From an uncultured Bryobacteraceae bacterium (GTDB lineage: Bacteria; Acidobacteriota; Terriglobia; Bryobacterales; Bryobacteraceae): 64,000 bases of DNA. The position numbers and the translations under genes were made by a program. Positions within the stretch are counted from its first letter, which is position 1; each line of letters opens with the position of its first letter. The stretch spans positions 53,846 through 117,845 of the forward strand of contig CALKXJ010000026.1 of assembly GCA_938003835.1 (NCBI GenBank). The letters run 5' to 3'. Shown here piece after piece: positions 48,495 through 59,358 of the stretch. The notes under the pieces are model-generated. The model worked only from the letters and a program-made list of their open reading frames with translations, was not told the DNA's origin and did not search any database.

Positions 48495-50809
48495 GGAGCG
48501 CGGCGAGCTGGCTTCTGGCCGCCTTTCTGGCGCTCGCGCAGGCGCCGGAGGCGCCACGACCCGGTCCGCTCCCGGGCGGCGGCTACCTGTTACCCAACGG
48601 CTGGACGGTTGGCCCGGCCGGGCGGCAGATCCCGCTCGAGACGCTGCCGCTGGCGGCGGCCCTTGCGCCCGGCGGAAAGCACCTCGCTGTGGTGCACGCC
48701 GGCTACCTGGCCCCTTCGCTCGTCATGTTCGACACCGAACGCTTCGAGGCGGTCTCCCGTGTCGAGCTGCCCGGCGCCTGGCTGGGCCTCGCCTTCAGCC
48801 CCGACGGCCGGTTCCTTTACGCCGCCGGAGGCCCCGATGCGAGCGTGCTGGAGCTCGAGGTCTTCCCGGAGGGCCGCCTTCAGCCCAGGCGGCGATTTCC
48901 CGCCGTGCCCGATGCGGAGCGCACCGAGCAGGATTTCCTCGGCGACGTCGCCGTCTCGCCCGACGGCCGCCTGCTATATGCCACCAGCCTGTTCCGCAAC
49001 CAGGTGCTGGTGTTCAACCCGCAATCGGGATGGGTGATCGAGCGCTTCTCGACCGCCCGCCGGCCCTACCGCATTCTTCTCCATCCCGACGGCAAGAGCT
49101 TCTTCCTCACTTCCTGGGCCGACGGCTCGATCCATCATCACGATGCCGCCACGGGCAAAGAAATCTCTTTCCTCCGTCTGGGCCCGCAGCCCATGGACAT
49201 GGCCTACGCCGAGCATCGGCCGAGTCTGGACGAGCCGGCCGAGGAGAACCCGCCGGCGGGCCGCCTGTTCGTCACGCTGGCCAACACCAATCGCGTGGCG
49301 GTCGTCCTGCTCCGCCGCAACAAGGACATCGAACTCGGCGAGAGCATGAACCTGGCGCTCTGGCCGAACCAGCCTTTGGGCATGACCCCTTCGGCCGTGG
49401 CGGTCGACGCCGGCGGGCGGCGCCTCTACATCGCCTGCTCGAACTTCAACGCTGTGGCGGTGGCCGATGTCTCGCGATCCAGCCCGCGCTTGGAAGGCTT
49501 CCTACCCGCCGGCTGGTATCCGACCGCCGTGAGAGCCCTCGGCGACGGGCGCCTGGCGGTGCTGAACGGCAAAGGCGCCTCGAGCTTCGCCAATCCCGAC
49601 GGCCCGAACCCGCTGAAGGGCCCCATCCTGTTCGGCCGCGGCATCGACGCGCCGGGCTACGTCGCCGCGCGCCAGACGGGCAGCTTGAGTCTCATCGAAC
49701 CCTTCGACGCCGCCGCGCTGCGCGACTACACCCGCGCGGTTTTTCGCAACTCGCCTTACAGCGACCAGAAGCTCGAAGCCCAGGAGGCTGAGCAGGCCGA
49801 GGTCGGAGAGGCGGCTAACCCCATCCGCCACGTGCTCTACATCATCAAGGGCAGCCTCACCTTCGACGCCGTCTTCGGCGATATGGAAGGCGCGCGCGGC
49901 TCACCGCGCCTGGCCGTTTTCGCCTCCGCCACGCCCAATCACCGTAAGCTCGCTCAGGAGTTCGTCCTGTTCGACAACTTCTATGCCGCCGGCGATGTCG
50001 AGGCCGACGGCCTGCACTGGTCCATCGCCGCCATCGCTCCGGCCTACATCGAGCGCCTCTGGCCGAGCACCTACGCCGGGCGTCGGACCGCCTACGATTA
50101 CGACGGCGGGCAGACGGCCGCCGTGCCCGCCGCCGGCTACCTGTGGACGAATGCCCTGGCAGCCGGCCTGACGGTGCGTAACTACGGCCTGTTCGTCGAG
50201 AACCATCCCTTGCCCGTTACGGCGAACATTCACGTCAGGCGCCTACGGGACTCCTCGCTCGCTGCTCACACCAGCTCGCGTTTCCGCGGCCCGGACCCGG
50301 ACTACCCGGACACCGAACGCGCCAAGGTCTTCCTGGCGGAGCTCGAGGAGATGGAGAAGTCGGGGGTGATGCCGCGCCTGATGCTGATGCGCCTGGCGGG
50401 CGACCATACCTCGGGCGCCGCGCCAGGCAGGATTTCACCCCGCGCCGCCGTCGCCGACAACGACTACGCGCTCGGGCTGATTGTCGAGGCCTGCTCGCGG
50501 TCGCGCTTCTGGCCCGAGATGGCGATCTTTGTCGTGGAGGCAAGCGGGCACACCTGCGCCGACCATGTCGACGCCCGCCGCGTGCCGGCTTTCGTCATCT
50601 CGCCTTACAGCCGGCTCCGCATGGTCGACAGCGCCTTCTACGGCACGCTTTCGCTCCTGCGCACGATCGAGCTGCTGTTGGGCCTCAAGCCCATGACGCA
50701 CTTTGACGCCGCTGCCGACCCGATGGCCACGGCCTTCCAGGCCGAGGCGGACCTGGCGCCCTTCGTCGCCGAGAAGCCGCGCGTCTCGCTCGAAGAACGC
50801 AATCCCTGA
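48491..50809 (+). CDS. YncE-like beta-propeller fused to a phosphatase-like domain (probably inactive)
   Basis: A 772-residue secreted protein (signal peptide MRSAASWLLAAFLALAQ). The N-terminal half is a seven-bladed YncE/YVTN-type propeller with LAFSPDGRFLYAAGG, VAVSPDGRLLYATS, ILLHPDGKSFFLTS and VAVDAGGRRLYIACS. The C-terminal half (about 440-772) resembles the alkaline-phosphatase-superfamily phosphoesterase domain of bifunctional YncE/phosphatase proteins. Two key sites are altered: the usual KENRTYDQVFGD reads KGSLTFDAVFGD, and the EDDAQxGPDHVD block reads VVEASGHTCADHVD. The Glu-Asn and Asp-Asp metal ligands therefore appear lost. The ATG overlaps the nadE stop (ATGA), so translation is probably coupled to nadE. 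Confidence 0.82.
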   Translation: MRSAASWLLAAFLALAQAPEAPRPGPLPGGGYLLPNGWTVGPAGRQIPLETLPLAAALAPGGKHLAVVHAGYLAPSLVMFDTERFEAVSRVELPGAWLGLAFSPDGRFLYAAGGPDASVLELEVFPEGRLQPRRRFPAVPDAERTEQDFLGDVAVSPDGRLLYATSLFRNQVLVFNPQSGWVIERFSTARRPYRILLHPDGKSFFLTSWADGSIHHHDAATGKEISFLRLGPQPMDMAYAEHRPSLDEPAEENPPAGRLFVTLANTNRVAVVLLRRNKDIELGESMNLALWPNQPLGMTPSAVAVDAGGRRLYIACSNFNAVAVADVSRSSPRLEGFLPAGWYPTAVRALGDGRLAVLNGKGASSFANPDGPNPLKGPILFGRGIDAPGYVAARQTGSLSLIEPFDAAALRDYTRAVFRNSPYSDQKLEAQEAEQAEVGEAANPIRHVLYIIKGSLTFDAVFGDMEGARGSPRLAVFASATPNHRKLAQEFVLFDNFYAAGDVEADGLHWSIAAIAPAYIERLWPSTYAGRRTAYDYDGGQTAAVPAAGYLWTNALAAGLTVRNYGLFVENHPLPVTANIHVRRLRDSSLAAHTSSRFRGPDPDYPDTERAKVFLAELEEMEKSGVMPRLMLMRLAGDHTSGAAPGRISPRAAVADNDYALGLIVEACSRSRFWPEMAIFVVEASGHTCADHVDARRVPAFVISPYSRLRMVDSAFYGTLSLLRTIELLLGLKPMTHFDAAADPMATAFQAEADLAPFVAEKPRVSLEERNP

Positions 50810-50827
50810 GGCGGCGATCGCCCGGGC

Positions 50828-53663
<2,836 letters not shown>

Positions 53664-55025
53664 CTAGCTCTCGAAGTTATACGCCTCCTCGCCGTGCAGG
53701 CTCAGGTCCAGCCCCTGAATTTCGTGCTCCCGGCTGACCCGCAGGCCCACCAGCCGGTCGGTCAGCTTCAGGATGAGAAAACTGCCGGCGCCGGCCAGCA
53801 CCCAGGCGATCAGGCAACCCAGGAACTGGTTGGCGAGCTGCTGCGGGTTGCCGTCCACCAGGCCGAGCGGCAGCGGGTTGCCCCCGGCGTCTCGGAGGCC
53901 GCTGTTCACCGCCTTGGTGGCAAATATGCCGGTGAGCAGCGCTCCGAGCGTCCCACCGGCGCCATGAACGCCGAAGACGTCCAGCGAGTCGTCATAGCCG
54001 AGCTTGCGCTTGACCTTCGCCACCATGAAGTAGCAGACCACCCCCGCCACGAATCCGATCACTAGCGCGGGCATCGGGCGGACGAAACCCGAGCCCGGCG
54101 TGATGGCCACCAACCCGCAAATTGCACCGGAGATCGCGCCGAGCACGCTCGGCTTGCCGTGGCCGATCCACTCGGCCAGCACCCAACCCAGCGACGCGGC
54201 GGCAGCGCCGAACTGCGTGGCGACGAATGCGCTCGCCGCCAACGCCGACGACCCCAACGCGCTACCCGCATTGAACCCGAACCAGCCCACCCACAGCAGG
54301 CAGGCGCCGATGAAACTCAGCACGAGATTGTGCGGCTTCATCGGCTCCTGCGGGTAGCCGTGGCGCCGGCCGAGCACGAGCGCGCAGACCAGCGCCGAAA
54401 CGCCGGAGCTGATATGAACCACGGTCCCGCCGGCAAAGTCGAAACATGGCAGCGCGCCACCCAAAAAGGCGTTCATCAGGCCACCCTTACCCCACACCAT
54501 ATGCGCGAGCGGGAAATAGACGACCAGCAACCAAAGGCTCATGAAGACGAGCATGGCGCTGAACTTCATTCGCTCGGCAAAGGCTCCGACGATCAGCGCC
54601 GGCGTGATGATGGCGAACATCAACTGAAACACCATGAACGTTTGGTGAGGGATCGTGGCGGCATAGTCGGCATTCGGCTCGCCGCCCACTCCGTCAAGCA
54701 ACAGATAGTCGAGTCCTCCGATCACCGCGTTGCCCTCGGCGAAGGCCAGGCTGTAGCCCACCGCGGCCCAGAGCACCGTCACCAGTGCCATCAGCGTAAA
54801 GCTCTGCATCATGGTGCCGAGCACGTTCTTCTTCCTTACCAATCCGCCGTAGAAGAGCGCCAGACCGGGACCGGTCATCATCAGCACCAGCGCCGCGCTC
54901 GCCAGCATCCATGCATTGTCGGCGGCCGACTGCGCCGCCAGCGCCGCCGCTTCGAGCGCGGCCAGCCGGGCGCTGACTTCCGTGTCCGCGGCGGGCCCTA
55001 AAGCGTACATGAGACTTACCATCAT
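53664..55025 (-). CDS. amt: Ammonium transporter
   Basis: Amt/Mep/Rh channel of 453 residues. An N-terminal hydrophilic region of about 35 residues precedes eleven helices. Conserved features are MTGPGLALFYGGLVRKKNVL, the Phe gate region TFMVFQLMFAIITPALI, the pore His in GGTVVHISSG and the second His in FGVHGAGGTLG, with WVGWFGFNAGS between them. The C-terminal tail (ISREH-like VSREHEIQGLDLSLHGEEAY) carries the conserved GLD...HGE region that contacts PII. The start is ATG 55025, with GGGAG 7 nt upstream. The divergent BBP2 porin gene is 208 bp away. Together with glnB and glnD this forms an ammonium uptake and sensing operon. Confidence 0.95.
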   Translation of the reverse strand: MMVSLMYALGPAADTEVSARLAALEAAALAAQSAADNAWMLASAALVLMMTGPGLALFYGGLVRKKNVLGTMMQSFTLMALVTVLWAAVGYSLAFAEGNAVIGGLDYLLLDGVGGEPNADYAATIPHQTFMVFQLMFAIITPALIVGAFAERMKFSAMLVFMSLWLLVVYFPLAHMVWGKGGLMNAFLGGALPCFDFAGGTVVHISSGVSALVCALVLGRRHGYPQEPMKPHNLVLSFIGACLLWVGWFGFNAGSALGSSALAASAFVATQFGAAAASLGWVLAEWIGHGKPSVLGAISGAICGLVAITPGSGFVRPMPALVIGFVAGVVCYFMVAKVKRKLGYDDSLDVFGVHGAGGTLGALLTGIFATKAVNSGLRDAGGNPLPLGLVDGNPQQLANQFLGCLIAWVLAGAGSFLILKLTDRLVGLRVSREHEIQGLDLSLHGEEAYNFES

Positions 55026-55233
55026 CCCTCCACTCCCTCGTCGATCTTGGTCATTCCGAAGCGAACAGTTCCCCCTCCCATCATGCGGCATAATTTCAGA
55101 AATTCATTACGGAAGTTATTTATTGCCCAGATCAAAATTTTCGATTGGATAACTGAGAGGGCATGTCGTAAAATTCAGCAAGGTAAGTTGAATCAGGCCG
55201 TCGGCCCGGCTACCGACCCAGGAGGGGAATCCT

Positions 55234-56334
55234 ATGCGGTTTGGCCTCAGGTGCGTCGCGATCTTGCTGTTCGGCTGGTCTTTCGTCTGGCTGCGCGCGC
55301 AGGCCCCCGAAGCTTCGCGCGCCGGCTCGCTCGGTTCGATGCGATTCAGCGCGCTGCTGGACGGCTACTACGGTTTGAACTTCAATCATCCTGCCTCGCG
55401 CCTCAACCAGCTTCGCAACTTCGACGCCGAGGCCGGGCAGATTTCCTTGAACCTGGCCCGTCTGACGGCCGAGCTCGAGCCGGCGCCGCTCGGCTTACGC
55501 GTCGATGTGGGCTTCGGGAAAGCCCTGGACATGATTCACGCCGGCGAGGCCGATCCCGGCGGCCTTCGCTTCATCCAGCAAGCTTATGCCAGCTTTGCGC
55601 CGCGCACTCGAGAAGGACTGCGGTGCGATTTCGGTAAGTTCAACACCGCCGCCGGCGCCGAGGTGGTCGAGACTCACCTGAACTGGAATTATTCACGCTC
55701 GCTGCTATTCTCCTATGCCGTGCCTTACTATCACTTCGGTTTTCGGCTCAGGACATCGGTCGGCTCCCACCTAAGCGCAGGACTCGAGCTCGTCAACGGA
55801 TGGAACAATGTTCGCGATAACAATAGCGGCAAGACGGTCGGAGTGTCTGCCGCCGTGAGCGGGCGCGGCCTTGCTTGGACTCATGTCTATTACGTCGGTC
55901 CGGAGAGGGCCGATACCAACGAGGGTCGCCGCCAGCTTTACGACACGACCCTGGCCGGCACGCTGGGCCGGATCGGCAGCTTTTATGTGAACTTCGATTA
56001 CGGCCGGGAGGCCGGCGCCCGCGGCGGCGCCAACCAGCACTGGGTGGGCTTGGCCGGCGCGGCGCGTCTGGCGCTTCATCCCCGCTTCGCGCTGGCGCCG
56101 CGCCTGGAGTGGTTTCGCGATGCTGACGGCTTTGCCACCGGGTTGGCGCAGCGCCTCAAGGAGGCGACCGTCACCGCGGAGTGGAAGATGGGGCAGGCGG
56201 TTTGGACGCGCTTGGAGTACCGGCGTGACTGGTCTGACCAGCGATTTTTCGACCGCGGTGGCGAGCTTGGCGTGGCGCGGTCCCAGCAGACGTTGCTTGC
56301 GGGTCTGATCTTCTGCTTCGCCTGTGAGCCCTGA
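55234..56334 (+). CDS. BBP2-family outer-membrane beta-barrel porin
   Basis: A 366-residue protein with a signal peptide (ILLFGWSFVWLRAQ). The mature part consists of alternating amphipathic strands. The central block IQQAYASFAPR, FGKFNTAAGAEVVETHLNWNYSRSLLFSYAVPYYHFGFRL is the core signature of the BBP2 (putative beta-barrel porin-2) family; in typical members it reads GKFxTPxGxExxxxxxNxNYSRS. The terminal strand ends in FCFACEP rather than the usual aromatic residue. The ribosome-binding site AGGAGGGG is strong. It is transcribed divergently from the amt-glnB-glnD operon across an AT-rich 208 bp region, which suggests a role in nitrogen-compound permeation (inference). Confidence 0.82.
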   Translation: MRFGLRCVAILLFGWSFVWLRAQAPEASRAGSLGSMRFSALLDGYYGLNFNHPASRLNQLRNFDAEAGQISLNLARLTAELEPAPLGLRVDVGFGKALDMIHAGEADPGGLRFIQQAYASFAPRTREGLRCDFGKFNTAAGAEVVETHLNWNYSRSLLFSYAVPYYHFGFRLRTSVGSHLSAGLELVNGWNNVRDNNSGKTVGVSAAVSGRGLAWTHVYYVGPERADTNEGRRQLYDTTLAGTLGRIGSFYVNFDYGREAGARGGANQHWVGLAGAARLALHPRFALAPRLEWFRDADGFATGLAQRLKEATVTAEWKMGQAVWTRLEYRRDWSDQRFFDRGGELGVARSQQTLLAGLIFCFACEP

Positions 56335-56365
56335 AACGGCGCAGGGCCGCACCGGCCGCGTCACC

Positions 56366-56445
56366 GCGGCGTAGACTGTCTCCTCTCTTCTGTCTCCGGC
56401 GTGAACGGCGCCGGCGACAAAGGTCTTCTCCCAGCCGGTCACCGC
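56366..56445 (-). pseudogene. Decayed C-terminus of a neutral-ceramidase-like gene
   Basis: On the minus strand two pieces of the ceramidase-like C-terminus survive. One reads GWEKTFVAG (56436-56410) against GWEKTWVAG in the intact gene at 61930-63285. The other, in another frame, reads APFTPETEERRQSTPR then stop, against APFTPEVEETIVSTVAR. About 37 codons between them are deleted, which moves the motif pair next to each other with a frameshift. At DNA level a 22-bp block (56391-56412) differs from the intact gene by one base. The rest of the 338 bp gap between the porin and kinase-like genes holds no recognisable gene apart from a -10/SD for the next one. Confidence 0.65.
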
Positions 56446-56672
56446 CACGGGCACGAGCCGGTGCGGCTGGACCAACCGATTGGCGCCGCCCGAGATGGCG
56501 ATGCGTCACCAGAAGAGACCGGTCCCTGCCGTCGCCGGCCGGCAACTGCCCAGGTCGCCCCGCCCCTGCCGGAAGCGTCCTCAGCGCCGCTAGGGATCCA
56601 CCTTGCGCGGCAGATGCGGATTGCCCGGTCGCGCCGCCGGGAGTATGCTGTGAGTGGATAAAGAGGTGTTGA

Positions 56673-57485
56673 ATGTCCGTTGTGACCATCTCCCGCGGCA
56701 CGATGAGCGGAGGCAAATTGATCGCCGAGCAACTGGCCGCCGAACTGGGCTTCCGCTGCGTGGACCGCGACGTGATCGTCGAGAAGGCCGCCGCTTCCGG
56801 GGTTTCCCAGGACGAGCTTCGCGACGCCCTACTGAAACCCCCGACCTTGCTCGAACGCTTTCAGCACAAGCGCTACCTCTATCTGACATTGATCCAGGCA
56901 GCGCTAGCCGAAGAGGTCAAGACCGGTAGGGTGATCTATCACGGCAACGCGGGGCACCTGCTGCTCAAAGGCGGCGGTCCGGTCTTCCGCGTCCGCATCA
57001 TCGCGCCGATGGAGTTTCGCATCGCTATGACGGAGCAGCGCTTGAAGCTGGAGCGGGACCAAGCCATTGCCTACATCCAGAAGATGGACGAGCATCGCCG
57101 GAAATGGACGCAGTACCTCTACGGCGTGGACTGGACCGACCCCAGCCTCTATGACATGGTTATCAACCTGGAGAACATCACTCTGGCCGATGCCGTCGGT
57201 TCGATTGCGTATGCCGTGCGCCGGCAGCCCTGTTTCCGCTTTGACGGCCGCTGCCAGTCGATGATGGAGGATCTGGCGCTGGCGTGTCGAGTCAAGGCGA
57301 AGCTGGCGCTCGACCAGGCTACGGCACACCTGGAATTCGAGATCACCGCACACGAGGGGCGCGTCGCCGTCACGGGCAAGCTTCCCGAGCCGCGTCTTAT
57401 CGCGGAAGTGCGGCGAATCGCGGAGGGCGTCGAAGGGGTGCGGGCGGTGGACCTGAGCGGGCTGATGGCGCCCACGCTGGCGTGA
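56673..57485 (+). CDS. Cytidylate-kinase-like protein with C-terminal BON domain
   Basis: A 270-residue protein. The first 190 residues match the cytidylate-kinase-like (CMK2) P-loop family: ISRGTMSGGKLIAEQLAAELGFRCVDRDVI, with the ATP-binding loop at SGGK, and an Arg-rich lid (RIIAPMEFRIAMTEQRLKL). The last 65 residues look like a BON domain (ALDQATAHLEFEITAHEGRVAVTGKLPEP to VRRIAEGVEGVRAV), a fold that usually binds membranes or phospholipid. The combination is unusual and suggests a membrane-associated kinase. The ATG has a TATGCT -10 (56644-56649) and an AAGAGGTG site. It precedes the TauE/SafE, TIGR02186 and PEP-synthase-like genes on the same strand and may belong with them. Confidence 0.8.
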   Translation: MSVVTISRGTMSGGKLIAEQLAAELGFRCVDRDVIVEKAAASGVSQDELRDALLKPPTLLERFQHKRYLYLTLIQAALAEEVKTGRVIYHGNAGHLLLKGGGPVFRVRIIAPMEFRIAMTEQRLKLERDQAIAYIQKMDEHRRKWTQYLYGVDWTDPSLYDMVINLENITLADAVGSIAYAVRRQPCFRFDGRCQSMMEDLALACRVKAKLALDQATAHLEFEITAHEGRVAVTGKLPEPRLIAEVRRIAEGVEGVRAVDLSGLMAPTLA

Positions 57486-57561
57486 GGAGGAAGAGTCCTG
57501 TCGCGGCGGTTCGAGCGGAGTAAATTCGTGGTAACGGAGCCTATTATCTGAAGGTGGCGCC

Positions 57562-58539
57562 ATGTGGATCTTTCTTCCGGTTGCCGGCATTAGCATCAAC
57601 CTGTTCGTCCTCATCGCCGCCGGCGCCAGCGTCGGCTTCCTCTCAGGGCTGCTCGGCGTCGGCGGCGGCTTCCTGCTGACGCCCCTGCTCATCATGATTG
57701 GGATTCCGCCCACGGTGGCCGCGGCCTCCGATTCGGCGCAGATCGTAGCTGCCTCCTCCTCGGGCGTAGCGGCGCATTTCCGGCTGGGTAACGTGGACTA
57801 CAAGATGGGCGCCGTCCTCCTGCTTGGGGGCCTGGCGGGCGCGTCCATCGGCGTGCGGCTCATCAAGGTGCTCCGCATGCTGGGCAACGCCGATCTGCTG
57901 ATTACGCTCACCTACATCGTGGTGCTGGGAGCCGTCGGCGGCTCGATGTTTGTCGCGAGTTGGCGCGCTTTGCGCGGTGGCCCGGCGGCCAGGCGGGCCC
58001 GCCGCCAACTACGCAAGAGCCGTTTGCTGGCACGCCTGCCGCTGCAAGTTTACTTTCCCCATTCGCAGGTACAGCACTCCCTGCTTGTCCCCTTCGCCCT
58101 ATGCGTCCTGGTGGGCGCGCTGGCGGCGATCATGGGCGTGGGCGGCGGCTTCATGATGGTGCCGATGATGGTCTACCTGCTCCGAATGCCGCCTCACGTG
58201 GCCGTCGGCACGGATCTGTTTCAGATTCTTTTTACTTGTGCCGGGGTGACCTATCTGCAAGCCACGACCAACTTCACGGTGGACATCGTCCTCGCCCTTT
58301 TGCTTGCCGCCGGCTCGACTGTCGGGGCGCAAATCGGCGCGCGCGCGAGCAGGTACCTCCGCGGCGATCAGTTGCTCATCATTCTGGCCACGCTGGCATT
58401 GCTGGTAGTCTTTCGGATGGTCGTTTCGGTCGTCAGCGAGCCGGAGAGCCTTTTGGCCCCCGCGGCGCACGCCAGCCTGAGGAGCGCACCGGAAGCTGTG
58501 ATCGTCGCCCGGCTGATGGCGGGAGGGCCGAGCCGATGA
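57562..58539 (+). CDS. TauE/SafE family anion exporter
   Basis: A 325-residue inner-membrane protein with about eight hydrophobic segments arranged as two DUF81 repeats. Each begins with the family motif: GLLGVGGGFLLTPLLI (about 30-45) and AIMGVGGGFMMVPMMV (about 190-205). Family members export sulfite, sulfoacetate or related organosulfonates, or act with other small acids. A cytosolic Arg-rich loop (RRARRQLRKSRLLARL) separates the repeats, longer than usual. A TATTAT -10-like hexamer (57542-57547) and AAGGTGG lie just upstream, so it may have its own promoter. The stop overlaps the start of the TIGR02186 gene (ATGA), which indicates coupled translation and a shared function. Confidence 0.88.
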   Translation: MWIFLPVAGISINLFVLIAAGASVGFLSGLLGVGGGFLLTPLLIMIGIPPTVAAASDSAQIVAASSSGVAAHFRLGNVDYKMGAVLLLGGLAGASIGVRLIKVLRMLGNADLLITLTYIVVLGAVGGSMFVASWRALRGGPAARRARRQLRKSRLLARLPLQVYFPHSQVQHSLLVPFALCVLVGALAAIMGVGGGFMMVPMMVYLLRMPPHVAVGTDLFQILFTCAGVTYLQATTNFTVDIVLALLLAAGSTVGAQIGARASRYLRGDQLLIILATLALLVVFRMVVSVVSEPESLLAPAAHASLRSAPEAVIVARLMAGGPSR

Positions 58540-59339
58540 GAAGACCGAAATGGCTCGCGGCGGCTGTGATCGGGTGGGCGGCGCTGGCGCGCCCTGCTCC
58601 GGCTCCGCTCGTAGGGCGCGGGCCGCGTCCGTTGCGGATCACGCCGTCGGCAATTGAAGTCCGCTTACTGTACCGCGTGCCACCCATACGCATCGAAGGA
58701 GAAGCGGCCGCGGGCTCGCTGGTGGTGGTCGTCGTGCGGGGTGAGCAGAAAGAAGAGACGTTTAACAAGAAGGTGCGGGCGGGTCCCATTTGGATCAGCT
58801 CCGGCAAGGTGCACGTCGCCGGTGCGCCGTCGGTGTTTCTCAGCTTCAGCTCGGCGCCGATCGATTCCGGGCCGCCGCGGCAGGCGCTCGACGAACAAGC
58901 GCTCACCCCCGCCGGCATCCGTAGGCTGATTCGTGTCGATGCGGGTGGTGATCCTGTCGACGAGGAGGCGCTGCGGGCCAATTATCTCAGCCTGAAAACC
59001 AAAGCGGGCGTCTACCAGGTCCACAACGGCGGCGTCGAACTCGGGCGCGGCGAAGGCTCCGGGGTTCGCTTTACGGTGCGCTTTGAGTGGCCGCGCAAAG
59101 CGCCTCCAGGGACCTACACGGTGACGGTGTTCGAGTGGAACGGGAGCGAACTCAAACCGGTGGCGGAGACCACGCTGCCGGTTCTCGAAACGGGCTTCGC
59201 CGGATGGATCACGGAGTTCGCCGCCCGGAAACCCGCGCAATATGGCATCGCCTGCGTGCTGCTGGCCGTTGTGGCCGGCTTCGGGATCGACTTTCTGGCG
59301 GCGAGAATGTTCCCCAGAGGCCGGCGGCCGGTCCACTGA
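58536..59339 (+). CDS. TIGR02186-like membrane-anchored protein
   Basis: A 267-residue protein with an N-terminal signal or anchor segment (WLAAAVIGWAALARPAP), a beta-rich periplasmic part with LRITPSAIEVRLLY, EGEAAAGSLVVVVVRGEQKEETF and RFEWPRKAPPGTYTVTVFEWNG, and a single C-terminal transmembrane helix (IACVLLAVVAGFGIDFLAA) followed by basic residues. This architecture and its adjacency to a TauE/SafE exporter fit the TIGR02186 family, which is usually found beside such exporters and probably forms part of an exporter complex. No catalytic motif is visible. The ATG overlaps the TauE stop, and the PEP-synthase-like gene starts 19 bp downstream, so the three form one transcript. Confidence 0.78.
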   Translation: MRRPKWLAAAVIGWAALARPAPAPLVGRGPRPLRITPSAIEVRLLYRVPPIRIEGEAAAGSLVVVVVRGEQKEETFNKKVRAGPIWISSGKVHVAGAPSVFLSFSSAPIDSGPPRQALDEQALTPAGIRRLIRVDAGGDPVDEEALRANYLSLKTKAGVYQVHNGGVELGRGEGSGVRFTVRFEWPRKAPPGTYTVTVFEWNGSELKPVAETTLPVLETGFAGWITEFAARKPAQYGIACVLLAVVAGFGIDFLAARMFPRGRRPVH

Positions 59340-59358
59340 CGGACGTTCGGAGGGCATT

